A program made the translations under genes and the position numbers. From Monoglobus sp964617455 (GTDB taxonomy: Bacteria; Bacillota; Clostridia; Monoglobales; Monoglobaceae): 64,000 nucleotides of DNA. Below are positions 30,416 to 39,291 of the stretch, piece after piece. The stretch is from NCBI GenBank assembly GCA_964617455.1, contig CAZTYF010000008.1:1-64000 (forward strand), written 5' to 3'. Numbering within the stretch: position 1 is the stretch's first letter; each line of letters begins with the position of its first letter. The notes under the pieces are model-generated. The model worked only from the letters and a program-made list of their open reading frames with translations, was not told the origin of the DNA and did no database searches.

Positions 30416-31978
30416 ATGGCAAAAGTTACAAAAATACCCGCAACAAAATCCAAAGATCCCACCGGAGACAACACTAAGCGAAAAAAGCGAAGGGTGGCGG
30501 CCTACGCCCGGGTCAGCACGGAACTTGAGGAGCAAATTTCAAGCTATAAGGCTCAGGTGGATTACTACACCAACTATATCAAAAAGCAAGGGAACTGGGC
30601 CTTTGTGAGGGTTTATACCGATGAGGGCAAAAGCGGCACGGGAACCAAGGGCAGAAAGGGTTTTAACACCATGGTCTCGGATGCCTTGGCGGGGGAAATC
30701 GATTTAATCATAACCAAAAGCGTGAGCCGGTTTGCCCGAAACACGGTCGACAGTCTGACCACAATAAGGAAGCTCAAAGAGTGCGGCGTTGAGGTATATT
30801 TCGAAAAGGAAAACATCTTCACCTTTGACGGCAAAGGGGAGCTGCTTTTGACCATTATGTCCTCTATCGCCCAGGAGGAGAGCCGAAGCATCTCCCAAAA
30901 CATAACCTGGGGCAAGAGAAAACAGTTCGCCGACGGCAAGGCATATGTTCCTTACAGCCGCTTCTTGGGCTATGACAGAGGCCCGGAGGGGAACTTGGTT
31001 GTGAATGAAAAAGAGGCTGTTGTCGTCAGGCGGATTTACGATATGTTCCTGTCCGGGATGACCCCCTACGGCATTGCAAAACAGCTCACATCCGAGGGAA
31101 TTCCGTCTCCGGGCAGGGGAAAAAAGTGGTATGACCATACGATTTTGAGTATCTTGCAAAACGAAAAGTACAAGGGAGACGCCCTCCTCCAAAAGCGGTT
31201 TACCGTTGACTATCTGACGAAAAAAGTGAAGAAAAACGAAGGCGAAGTGCCCCAATACTATGTTGAGGGGAATCATGAGGCCATCGTATCCGCCGAAACC
31301 TTTGACATGGTTCGGGCGGAATTGGCCCGCCGCTCTCGAGAGGGGGGCCATCACTCGGGAGCACGGCTTTTTTCCGGCAAAGTGAAGTGCGGCCATTGTG
31401 GGACTTGGTACGGCTCAAAGGTGTGGGACTCCCGTAACAAATACCGCAAAATCGTTTGGCAATGCAACCGTAAATTTGAAAACCGTTGCACAACTCCCCA
31501 CTTTTCGGGAAATGAACTCAAAAGGATATTCATATCCGCAGTCAACAAGCTCTTTGCCAGGAGAGAGGAACTCATTTCGGAAATCAATGACAAGGGACCC
31601 GGGCTCCTTGACACATCCTCTTTGGAAGCGGAAGCGAAAGAAAAGGATTCGGAACTGAAAGCCACTGTGGACTCCATGAAAGAATGCCTTCGAAAAACGG
31701 ACAACCGAGAGGAAAATCGCAAACAATACGATTGCCTAGCCCGCGAGTATGACGAAATCTCCGCAGAACTCGACAGCCTCAAGGCCCAAAAGGAACACAA
31801 AGAACTGCTGAGGACGGAGATGAATGTTTTTGTGAGGGAACTGAGCGCTCTCAAAGGTCCGGTGACCTCTTTCAACCCGGAACTGTTCGCCGCCATTACG
31901 GACAGCTATATTGTAAGGGACAGGGACGATGTGAGTGTGATATTCAAAATAGGATTGGAAGTAAAAGCCGCCCCTTAA
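30416..31978 (+). CDS. large serine recombinase 2
   Basis: The 520-aa protein starts at an ATG 6 bp after GGAGG. The catalytic domain has YARVSTELEEQISSYKAQ (Ser in RVS), GKSGTGTKGRKGF and SKSVSRFARNTVDSL. A Recombinase domain follows (GYDRGPEGNLVVNEKEAVVVRRIYDMF), then a zinc ribbon (CGHCGTWYGS ... WQCNRKFENRCTTPHF) and a coiled-coil near residues 395-470, the usual large serine integrase layout. The tandem pairing with recombinase 1 and the divergent sigma-like gene define a small, cargo-free-looking mobile unit. I could not identify flanking attachment sites. Confidence 0.93.
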   Translation: MAKVTKIPATKSKDPTGDNTKRKKRRVAAYARVSTELEEQISSYKAQVDYYTNYIKKQGNWAFVRVYTDEGKSGTGTKGRKGFNTMVSDALAGEIDLIITKSVSRFARNTVDSLTTIRKLKECGVEVYFEKENIFTFDGKGELLLTIMSSIAQEESRSISQNITWGKRKQFADGKAYVPYSRFLGYDRGPEGNLVVNEKEAVVVRRIYDMFLSGMTPYGIAKQLTSEGIPSPGRGKKWYDHTILSILQNEKYKGDALLQKRFTVDYLTKKVKKNEGEVPQYYVEGNHEAIVSAETFDMVRAELARRSREGGHHSGARLFSGKVKCGHCGTWYGSKVWDSRNKYRKIVWQCNRKFENRCTTPHFSGNELKRIFISAVNKLFARREELISEINDKGPGLLDTSSLEAEAKEKDSELKATVDSMKECLRKTDNREENRKQYDCLAREYDEISAELDSLKAQKEHKELLRTEMNVFVRELSALKGPVTSFNPELFAAITDSYIVRDRDDVSVIFKIGLEVKAAP

Positions 31979-32002
31979 GGCCCCTCGGCCTCGGAGCGGC
32001 AG

Positions 32003-32033
32003 CGCAAGCCTCCCCGTTTCGGGGAGGCTTGCG
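32003..32033. terminator. 13-bp perfect hairpin after the recombinase genes
   Basis: CGCAAGCCTCCCC is fully complementary to GGGGAGGCTTGCG across a 5-nt loop, between the convergent recombinase 2 and amidotransferase genes. There is no T tract, so termination is uncertain. It could also be an end structure of the mobile element. Confidence 0.5.
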
Positions 32034-32039
32034 ACAGAC

Positions 32040-32810
32040 TCAGATATACATGGCGTCGTTGACCGTTATGTATTCCAATACGGGTACGAATTCGTATTCA
32101 TGAGGTGGCCCTTCATATATGCACTCGCCTTCTTTGAACGCCTTCAATTGGGTCATCGGGAAGCGTTCCCAAACTCCCTCATCCAGGGGCTGAGTGGAAA
32201 ATATTATGCCGTCCTTTATTTTTTTATAGGATAGGGTGTCTTTCATATTTTTGTGTATATACAAAACCTCGCCGTCAAAAATCATAAAATTCAGCTTGTT
32301 TCTCGGTGCAAGTTTCACGGTCAGCTCATTCATAATATGACATCTTTTCTCAACGGAGAGAGGTTTGTTTCCGTTTGATTTGATATTTTCGCTCATCACA
32401 TCCAACAAATACAGCAATATCCGCTCCGAATCCGTGTCTCCCTTTTGTTTTGACAGGTATTTTGTGAGCACATCGCCGGAATAAATCGTTCCGTTGTGTA
32501 TCAGAGTCCATTGCCGTCCGGAGGCGTCAAGACCCGTATAGGGATGGCAATTATCAAACTTCGTCGTTCCGACGGTGGCCAATCTTATGTGGGCCAACAT
32601 ATTCCTTTGGGGCTCTGTGGTTTTTATTATGTCATTTATAATCGAGCTCTTTGCGGCGCATACGGGTTCCTTTATGACCTGGGCTCTGCCTTTGTTCTCC
32701 CGCAAAAGACCCCATCCGTGAGGATGATGAACGCCGTTTTTGTAAAATACACTCAAGTATTTCCGCGAATCGATTGCCCTTCTGCTGTTGAGCCCAAACA
32801 GTTCACACAT
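32040..32810 (-). CDS. class II glutamine amidotransferase (YafJ/EgtC-like)
   Basis: The ATG at 32810 is required because the catalytic Cys must follow the initiator Met (MCELFGLNSRR). GGAGG lies 8 bp upstream and overlaps an in-frame GTG at 32819. The 256-aa protein is a stand-alone Ntn-type amidohydrolase domain with HPHGWGLL, HIRLATVG (Arg for substrate carboxylate), HPYTG, LIHNGTIYSG and DTDSERILLYLL. There is no synthase domain. EgtC, in the same family, removes gamma-glutamyl groups during ergothioneine synthesis. Next to two gamma-glutamyl ligases, a gamma-glutamyl hydrolase role is plausible but unproven. It overlaps the upstream GshA-like gene by 8 bp. Confidence 0.85.
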   Translation of the reverse strand: MCELFGLNSRRAIDSRKYLSVFYKNGVHHPHGWGLLRENKGRAQVIKEPVCAAKSSIINDIIKTTEPQRNMLAHIRLATVGTTKFDNCHPYTGLDASGRQWTLIHNGTIYSGDVLTKYLSKQKGDTDSERILLYLLDVMSENIKSNGNKPLSVEKRCHIMNELTVKLAPRNKLNFMIFDGEVLYIHKNMKDTLSYKKIKDGIIFSTQPLDEGVWERFPMTQLKAFKEGECIYEGPPHEYEFVPVLEYITVNDAMYI

Positions 32811-34038
32811 CTGATACACCTCCGTAACTTTTTGTCAGATTCAGCATTTTGTTTTGAAAATCATCAATAAGCATTTCGTAAACTTTCAAACAATAGCGCG
32901 TATTTTTGAGGATTTTGTCTCTTTGACAGTCTATCGTTTGCAACACGTCCTCATAACCGCCGAAATAATCGGCCATATCGTCGAGAATTTCAAGAGCTTT
33001 GTCATATGCGCTGCATCCGTCGATTTTTATTTCGGATATGTCATATCTTGCCGCATTTTTGAAGTTTTCTATCGCCTTTTCCTGAAGTTTCGGAGTAAAC
33101 TCAAAATCCGAAAACTCCGCAAGAAAAATCAAAAAGTAATGAGCAAATCTCAAATCCTCCGGGAATATTCCGAGAGGCGAAAGAGGGTTTAAGTCAAACA
33201 TACGCAGTTCTATATGGTCAACACCCCAATTTGCAACGGAATTTAAGTCGGTACCGGGTTTGGACTTCAGACGCACGGGAAGATACAGCTCCCCGGGCGA
33301 AAATAGCATTCCCTTGTTTACGTATTCATTGACCGACTCGATGTATGTCTCGATATTTGTGTAATCAAGTATCGGTATAAACTGATTCCAGTAGCCCTCG
33401 GCTCCGCAGCGCATGGAGGAATATCCTTTAAAACCGCTGCCCGAAAGTCCGTCCCCGTCAAGGGACAGGTCATATACCGGGCTTGCGGCGGTGAGGAGAA
33501 CCAAAAGCCAGCCGTATCTGTGCGCCTGCTTCGAGAGACGAAAATAGAAATCGTCCCTTAAGTTCTTGTAATTTTCGGTCTCTCCGTAGAGAGATTGAAA
33601 GAACTTTTCCGAAAAGGAAAAATTGAAATGTATTCCGGAGTAGAGCATCAACCTTTTGCCGTAGCGTCTCTCAAGATTTATGCGGTAGTTGTGCTTAAAA
33701 GCCTTGATTCCGAAATAATTCGCAATCGGGATTTCGTTTTCGGATTTGATGCGGGGAGGATTGCTGCACATCCACATATATTCCCCTCTCGGTGATAAGG
33801 CGGATTTAACGTTTTCGTCCAAATCCCGAAGAGACCCCATAAGCTCATCTATACTCGGCCGCACGGGAGTCATAATTTCCAACTGATTTTCGCAAAAATC
33901 CCGGTCAATATATTCGTTATCCTCAAAAGGGTGAGGCGTCCGGGCAAGTCTGCCCTTTGAAGTGACTCTCAATGTTTCCCGCTCTATGCCGAATTTTCCG
34001 TCAAATATATACTTATTGCTCAAATACAACTGTGTCAC
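32803..34038 (-). CDS. gshA: GshA-like glutamate-cysteine ligase (gamma-proteobacterial type)
   Basis: The 411-aa protein shows the GshA pattern: KFGIERETLRVTSKGRLA, FCENQLEIMTPV, SGIHFNFSF, and GVDHIELRMFDLNPLSPLGIF. These enzymes join glutamate and cysteine through the gamma-carboxylate using ATP. It is shorter than E. coli GshA (518 aa) and there is no fused ATP-grasp GshB domain. The GTG at 34038 overlaps the stop of the upstream gene (GTGA); a TTG at 34029 is a possible alternative with AGAGGTG upstream. Cysteine as the acceptor is inferred from the family. Confidence 0.85.
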   Translation of the reverse strand: MTQLYLSNKYIFDGKFGIERETLRVTSKGRLARTPHPFEDNEYIDRDFCENQLEIMTPVRPSIDELMGSLRDLDENVKSALSPRGEYMWMCSNPPRIKSENEIPIANYFGIKAFKHNYRINLERRYGKRLMLYSGIHFNFSFSEKFFQSLYGETENYKNLRDDFYFRLSKQAHRYGWLLVLLTAASPVYDLSLDGDGLSGSGFKGYSSMRCGAEGYWNQFIPILDYTNIETYIESVNEYVNKGMLFSPGELYLPVRLKSKPGTDLNSVANWGVDHIELRMFDLNPLSPLGIFPEDLRFAHYFLIFLAEFSDFEFTPKLQEKAIENFKNAARYDISEIKIDGCSAYDKALEILDDMADYFGGYEDVLQTIDCQRDKILKNTRYCLKVYEMLIDDFQNKMLNLTKSYGGVSDV

Positions 34039-35426
34039 CTCTGCAGCAAAGAATACTCTTTGATATAATGCTCGGGGGAAATGCCGCGGTTTAGGCCGTC
34101 GGACATTGCCTTTGCGGGATTGGAAAGTTCACGGGCCCGCTCATACAACGGTGCCAAAAAAATCTCCTCATCCATATTGCGGTGTCTCAGTCCCGATTTC
34201 GAAATATCGAGGATTTCAAGGAGTTCGGTTTTCAGGCTTTCTCTGTCGATAAAATCGGGCAGTTCTTTCTTTGACAGCATCCTTTGCAGCTCGGATGCAC
34301 TGTATCCGTGGGAATATATAACATTGTCCCCGCTTAAGAGATTTTGCAATTCTCCCAATTGCTCAAGCAATCCGATATGAAAAGCTGCAACAGTCATACT
34401 CTCCGATATGGGCTGGCAACAGGAGCTCCTGAACTCTACGGTTCCCCTGTAGGTCAAATCCTCAAATTTGAATGTACGCAAATATTTAAGGTCCTCAAGG
34501 CAGGGCTTGAGCGTCACATCCTCATACCCGGAGCCGTTGAAATATTCTCCCGTTACCTCGTCCCGCTTCAGATATTCGTCGATGGGAATCGGCTTAAAAT
34601 TGACATATTTTCCGTCTCTCATAGTGCAATATATACCGGTGGTTTTTATATATTCAACCAAATCGTCTGTGTCTTTGAGCTCATATTCAAACATTCCGAT
34701 ATTGTGGGGATTGTATCCCTGCATACTGCGCTCCCAAAGCATATTTCGGGTGCAAAGCAAATCATCAAACACCCCGGGCATAATCGAATTTGCAAACAGC
34801 AGGGATTTGTAGGGCTCAAGCTTTACGAATGTATTTATCACCCGGATTAAGTCATTATAGAAAACGTCGAGCTGCACCTGCGATGCGCTGGTAAATGTTC
34901 CGAAGGTCGGATAATCATGAAACACAAACCCCGTGTTTTTGTATTTTTTGTATGTATGAAGATAGTGATACAGCATTCTGTAGCGCTCGTTTTCTATGGG
35001 TTTGTTATGGTTTATTTTGTAATAGGGATTTATCCCCATGCCGGTCAGGGTATAGTTATAACGAGAAAAAAACTCATTTATAAAAGCGTAATACTTATCA
35101 AAACGGGTTTTTATCACGTGGAGATTTTTTTCTTTGCCGAGGGAGAGTTCAAGATTGGAATATGCGCAATCGAAGGAAAGTATATCGCCCGTTGCGGGGT
35201 CCGACATGGAATATACATTTCCTTTGCTGTCATACCCGGCCGCAATAAAGCCAAACCTGCCGCAAAAAGATTCGGACATTTCAAATACATTCTCTTCTTC
35301 GACCGGGGCCTTGTTCAAATTCACAATAGGCATTTCAATTTCGATGCCTATGTATCTCTGTCTTTTTACTTTTGTCGGAGCAATATACTTTTCGTATATG
35401 GCGCTGTCAATCGTGCTCTGTTCCAA
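34035..35426 (-). CDS. GCS2-family carboxylate-amine (gamma-glutamyl) ligase, EgtA/plant-GCL-like
   Basis: The protein (463 aa from a TTG at 35426) carries the GCS2-family opening YIGIEIEMPIVN, then SFDCAYSNLELSLG, FTSASQVQLDV, and a C-terminal EFRSSCCQP segment. It belongs to a different branch of the glutamate-cysteine ligase superfamily from the GshA-like gene that it overlaps. AAAGGAG 9 bp before the TTG decides the start. The frame extends upstream to a TTG at 35483, but that lies at the predicted transcription start; an ATG at 35450 is another alternative. It is the first gene of a three-gene gamma-glutamyl cluster. Substrate unknown. Confidence 0.8.
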   Translation of the reverse strand: MEQSTIDSAIYEKYIAPTKVKRQRYIGIEIEMPIVNLNKAPVEEENVFEMSESFCGRFGFIAAGYDSKGNVYSMSDPATGDILSFDCAYSNLELSLGKEKNLHVIKTRFDKYYAFINEFFSRYNYTLTGMGINPYYKINHNKPIENERYRMLYHYLHTYKKYKNTGFVFHDYPTFGTFTSASQVQLDVFYNDLIRVINTFVKLEPYKSLLFANSIMPGVFDDLLCTRNMLWERSMQGYNPHNIGMFEYELKDTDDLVEYIKTTGIYCTMRDGKYVNFKPIPIDEYLKRDEVTGEYFNGSGYEDVTLKPCLEDLKYLRTFKFEDLTYRGTVEFRSSCCQPISESMTVAAFHIGLLEQLGELQNLLSGDNVIYSHGYSASELQRMLSKKELPDFIDRESLKTELLEILDISKSGLRHRNMDEEIFLAPLYERARELSNPAKAMSDGLNRGISPEHYIKEYSLLQR

Positions 35427-35483
35427 TTCTCCAAACTCCTTTTGTATCATAGAATTTATATCATAAAATACCGTACATGTCAA

Positions 35484-35512
35484 ATTATACCACTGTTTTA
35501 CCGAGTTGTATA
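35484..35512 (-). promoter_or_regulatory. promoter of the gamma-glutamyl cluster
   Basis: On the minus strand, TATACA (35507-35512) and TATAAT (35484-35489) with TGG before it are 17 bp apart. The predicted start of transcription falls near 35478, leaving a leader of about 50 nt before the TTG at 35426. Confidence 0.6.
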
Positions 35513-35610
35513 ATCACTAATATCTATATTTACCTATCGGAAAAACCTATAGCCAAGGCCTTATTAATATATAAAGGCTAATCCTTCCCAAAAAAATTTG
35601 GGCATAAGTA

Positions 35611-35639
35611 TTGCAATTTTGCGAAAACTGATTTAAAAT
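35611..35639 (+). promoter_or_regulatory. promoter of the GT-CsaB fusion gene
   Basis: TTGCAA (35611-35616) and TAAAAT (35634-35639) are separated by 17 bp, about 36 bp before the ATG at 35676, which follows GGAAAGGAAA. Confidence 0.5.
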
Positions 35640-35675
35640 TAAATAAATCGGCTCGATTGGGAAAGGAAAAAACCT

Positions 35676-37976
35676 ATGAAAGTTTTGATGGCGACAATGA
35701 AATTGGATATAGGCGGTGCCGAGACCCATATTGTGGAACTCTCGAAAGCTCTGAAACGGCGAGGTGTCGATGTGACCGTTGCGTCGGCAGGCGGAGCCTA
35801 TGAAAAGGAGCTTGAGGAGGCCGGGATAACACACATCTATGTGCCCATGTCCGGCAAAAAGCCCTCGGATGTCCTCACTTCCTATCGGATTTTGAAAAAA
35901 TTGATAAAACAAGAAAACTTCGATGTGGTCCACGGCCATGCGAGAATTCCCTGCTTTATTTTGAATATTATAAGAAAATCGGTGAAATTCCGATTTGTTA
36001 CCACGGCTCATTGGGTGTTCAGCCTGAAATTTCCCTATAAGTATATGAGCAAATGGGGAGACCGCTCCTTGGCGGTCAGTGAAGACATAAAAAAATATCT
36101 GATTGACAACTACGACATCCCCTCAAAGAATATCCGTATCACCATAAACGGCATAGATACGGAAAAATTTTCGAAAAATATCGATTGGTCGGATGTTGTC
36201 CGAGAGTTTGACCTAAGTGCCGAAATGCGGCGAATCGTGTATGTGAGCCGTATGGACAGCGACAGAAGTTTGGTTGCTCACAAACTTATCGCAATTGCGG
36301 AAAGGCTCAATGAGAAAATCCAAAATCTCGAAATCCTGATTGTGGGCGGCGGCAATGACTTTAAAAATATAAAAGCCGAAGCGGACAAGGTAAACGCCGA
36401 CCGGGGGAAAACGCTCGTCAAATGCACCGGAGCGCGCACCGATATAAACAAATTCGTGGCAAGCGGTGAGATTTTTGTGGGAGTGAGCCGTTCGGCTCTT
36501 GAGGCCATGGCAGCGGAGAAGCCTTGTGTAATTGCCGGAAACGAAGGATATATCGGAATTTTTTCCCGAGACAAGCTCGGCATATCAATCAATACCAACT
36601 TCTGCTGCAGAGGCTGCGATGAGGCTACCGAGGACAGGCTCTTTGAGGATATAGTGTCCCTGATGAACATGGACGCCGAAAAAAGGGAGAACTTAGGGGC
36701 CTACGGCAGACAGGTCATCGAAAAATACTACTCCATCGAAACCATGACAGACGATGCCATGAGAATGTATGTGAGCGTTATGAAAAACGAAGGCATAAAC
36801 GATGTGAGCCCCGACGAATTTGAGTCCGTGATGAACTACCCGCCTCTGCCCGCCGAAAAGGCCGATGAGTATGATGCGGTGATTTCGGGATACTACGGCT
36901 TTGACAACAGCGGCGACGATTCCATATTGAAAGCCATAATCAACAATCTGAGGGAGCTGAAGCCGGATATAAAGCTTTTGGTGCTGTCCGGCAACCCGAA
37001 GGAGACCTCTGCCCTCTACGGCGTTGACGCAATTCACAGGTTCAATATCGGAGCGGTGAGACACAATCTGAAGAGAGCCAAACTGTTGATAAGCGGCGGC
37101 GGCAGTTTGATTCAGGATGTCACCAGCGACAAGTCTTTGGCATATTATCTTTTCATTATTGAAACGGCGGCAAACTTGGGAACCGATGTTATGCTTTACG
37201 CCAACGGAATAGGGCCCATACTCAATCATCGGAACTACCCGAGAATCCGCCACGCCCTCGGTAAGGCGGAACTGATCACCCTCAGGGAAAAGTCTTCTCT
37301 TGACGAACTCAAAAAAATCGGCGTTGAGAATCCGAAAATCACAGTCACGGCGGACCCTGCTTTTACGCTTCGGCCCACCACGGAGGAGACGGCCGACGAG
37401 ATATTAAAAGAAAGCGGTATAGGCCCCGGGGAGGGTTTTGTGTGCGTTTCCGTTCGGCCTTGGAAGAAGCTGTCCCCGAACTTCGAATCGGAAATTGCAA
37501 ATTCCGTGAAATACATATATGAAAAATACGGCTTAAGGACACTGTTTATACCCATGCAATGCCCGAAAGATTCGGAAATAACCCAAAAAACCGCTCATCT
37601 TGCAGGATCCTGCGGGTTGGTCGCTCCCGAAAAGCTGAGCCCGGCGGAAATATTGGGGATAGTCAAACGCTCGGAAATCGTCATCGGAATGCGCCTCCAC
37701 ACGCTGATATATGCGGCATCGGTGGCAACACCCATAATCGGCCTCATGTATGACCCGAAAATCAGTGCCGTTATTGAATACATAGGCAGAAATGATGAGA
37801 TCTCGGTTGAAAGCCTGACCTCGGCGGATCTCAACGTCCTCATTGACGAAGTGATGGCCAATCGGGGCTCCATAAAGGCCGGCTTGATAAAATCAGTCGC
37901 CGAACTCAAAAACCTTGCCGAGTCCAACGCGGAGGCGGCCCTTAAGTTAATCTCAAAAAAGAGGGATAATGTATGA
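35676..37976 (+). CDS. csaB: fusion of GT4-type glycosyltransferase and CsaB-like polysaccharide pyruvyl transferase
   Basis: Of the 766 residues, 1-380 form a GT-B glycosyltransferase of the GT4 type (MKLDIGGAETHIVELSKAL, VHGHARIP, NGIDTEKF, VSRSALEAMAAEKPCVI). Residues of about 400-766 form a polysaccharide pyruvyl transferase (SGYYGFDNSGDDSIL, LISGGGSLIQDVTS, YANGIGPI, GMRLHTLIYAA). CsaB adds pyruvate ketal to secondary cell-wall polysaccharide, the ligand of SLH domains, and SLH proteins are encoded at 20086-28294. The fused glycosyltransferase may act on the same polymer or repeat unit. CsaB is usually a stand-alone protein of about 370 residues. The gene overlaps the next one by 4 bp (ATGA). 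Confidence 0.9.
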   Translation: MKVLMATMKLDIGGAETHIVELSKALKRRGVDVTVASAGGAYEKELEEAGITHIYVPMSGKKPSDVLTSYRILKKLIKQENFDVVHGHARIPCFILNIIRKSVKFRFVTTAHWVFSLKFPYKYMSKWGDRSLAVSEDIKKYLIDNYDIPSKNIRITINGIDTEKFSKNIDWSDVVREFDLSAEMRRIVYVSRMDSDRSLVAHKLIAIAERLNEKIQNLEILIVGGGNDFKNIKAEADKVNADRGKTLVKCTGARTDINKFVASGEIFVGVSRSALEAMAAEKPCVIAGNEGYIGIFSRDKLGISINTNFCCRGCDEATEDRLFEDIVSLMNMDAEKRENLGAYGRQVIEKYYSIETMTDDAMRMYVSVMKNEGINDVSPDEFESVMNYPPLPAEKADEYDAVISGYYGFDNSGDDSILKAIINNLRELKPDIKLLVLSGNPKETSALYGVDAIHRFNIGAVRHNLKRAKLLISGGGSLIQDVTSDKSLAYYLFIIETAANLGTDVMLYANGIGPILNHRNYPRIRHALGKAELITLREKSSLDELKKIGVENPKITVTADPAFTLRPTTEETADEILKESGIGPGEGFVCVSVRPWKKLSPNFESEIANSVKYIYEKYGLRTLFIPMQCPKDSEITQKTAHLAGSCGLVAPEKLSPAEILGIVKRSEIVIGMRLHTLIYAASVATPIIGLMYDPKISAVIEYIGRNDEISVESLTSADLNVLIDEVMANRGSIKAGLIKSVAELKNLAESNAEAALKLISKKRDNV

Positions 37977-39160
37977 ATTTATTTATTTTCAACAACCTGA
38001 ATCGGGACAGGACCATAAATGCACTTTTAAAATTCAGAGATACGGGAGATACGGCGGCCTACTATGAGGCGGCCCGCCGTTTGATAAAATTTTCCGCAGG
38101 ACGGCTCACCAAGGGCAGCCCGGTTAAGGAGTATGTGCTCCGTTCCATGTTGGAAGCGGATAACCTCCCGAATCCGGAGACGGTTCGTGACTTTTTGAGG
38201 CGGGACACAAGCATAATCTTCGATGAACTGCTGACCCCCGATTGGGACGGTCTTTGCCGCAAGAATAAGCTTGTTCCCTTTTCGGCCGTAAATGTTCCTC
38301 CCGCATCGGGGGGACCCGGCGGATATGCCCACTCTCTCCTCGGCATGATGAACGCCTCATCCAAAGAGGCGCTTATGGGAGCAATGCTCGCCCACGCCGA
38401 GATATTCGGCACCGGCAGGACCTCTGCCTTTGCTGCCCTGAGATGGGAAGGCGGCAAGCTTCGGGGAATAGTCAATGCCGACCCCATAACCTTTGACGAT
38501 TTGGTGGGCCTTGAGCACCAGAAAGAAGTCCTGATTGCCAACACCGAAAGCTTCGTAAACGGTCTGCCCGCCAATGATGTGCTTCTCACCGGAAGCAGCG
38601 GTACGGGAAAGTCCTCCTGTGTGAAAGCCTGTCTCAATATGTTCAAAGACCGAGGCCTGAGGCTTGTGGAGGTTAAAAAATCCGATTTGAGCAAACTCGG
38701 CAAGGTTCTTGACCAAATAAACAACGATATGCTCAAATATATCGTTTTTATCGATGACCTGTCCTTTGAAGCCGATGACCCGAGCTATAAGGAACTGAAA
38801 GTCGCCCTTGACGGCCAAGCGGAGGTGCGGGAGCGGAATATCCTGATTTATGCAACCTCGAACAGGCGCAGACTTATAAAGGAGACCTGGTCCGACAGAG
38901 ACGGAGGCGATGAAATCCATCGGAGCGAGTCCATCAATGAACGGAAGTCCCTGGCGGAGCGCTTCGGAATCAACCTGAGTTTCCTGACCCCGACCCAAAA
39001 AGAATACCTGCTCATCGTTCGGGAAATGCTCGCAAAACACAATATCGAAATGACCGATGAAATCAAAAGCCGTGCCTTAAGTTGGGAAATCCAATACAAC
39101 GGATTTTCCGGCAGGACTGCGGCCCAATTTGTGACAAGCATATTGAGCGGCAAGGCGTAA
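37973..39160 (+). CDS. DUF815-family AAA+ ATPase
   Basis: The 395-aa protein has a poorly conserved N-terminal 180 residues and then an AAA+ core: FDDLVGLEHQKEVL, Walker A GSSGTGKSS near residue 206, Walker B YIVFIDDLSF near 262, and sensor region ILIYATSNRRRLIKETWSDR. This is the DUF815 pattern, a widespread ATPase family of unknown function. It starts inside the stop of the GT-CsaB gene, so the two are co-translated. No partner is obvious. Confidence 0.88.
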   Translation: MNLFIFNNLNRDRTINALLKFRDTGDTAAYYEAARRLIKFSAGRLTKGSPVKEYVLRSMLEADNLPNPETVRDFLRRDTSIIFDELLTPDWDGLCRKNKLVPFSAVNVPPASGGPGGYAHSLLGMMNASSKEALMGAMLAHAEIFGTGRTSAFAALRWEGGKLRGIVNADPITFDDLVGLEHQKEVLIANTESFVNGLPANDVLLTGSSGTGKSSCVKACLNMFKDRGLRLVEVKKSDLSKLGKVLDQINNDMLKYIVFIDDLSFEADDPSYKELKVALDGQAEVRERNILIYATSNRRRLIKETWSDRDGGDEIHRSESINERKSLAERFGINLSFLTPTQKEYLLIVREMLAKHNIEMTDEIKSRALSWEIQYNGFSGRTAAQFVTSILSGKA

Positions 39161-39291
39161 CATTTTCGGCATCGATATGGATATTAATGTTAAAATAAGC
39201 TAACAATTTGTTTTAATTTTGAAATCCGGATTGATTTTTTCCGCATTTTGTGAGAGAATGCTTTTGATAGATTATAGGTGGGTGAGAGATT

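Noticed and set aside
28295..32040. Direct repeats flanking the recombinase unit as att sites
   Set aside because: I compared the sequence around 28300-28420 with 31980-32040 and found no shared run beyond a few bases.
35587..35602. CCCAAA-A4-TTTGGG hairpin as a terminator
   Set aside because: The stem is only six base pairs, has no T tract, and lies just upstream of the predicted promoter for the GT-CsaB gene.
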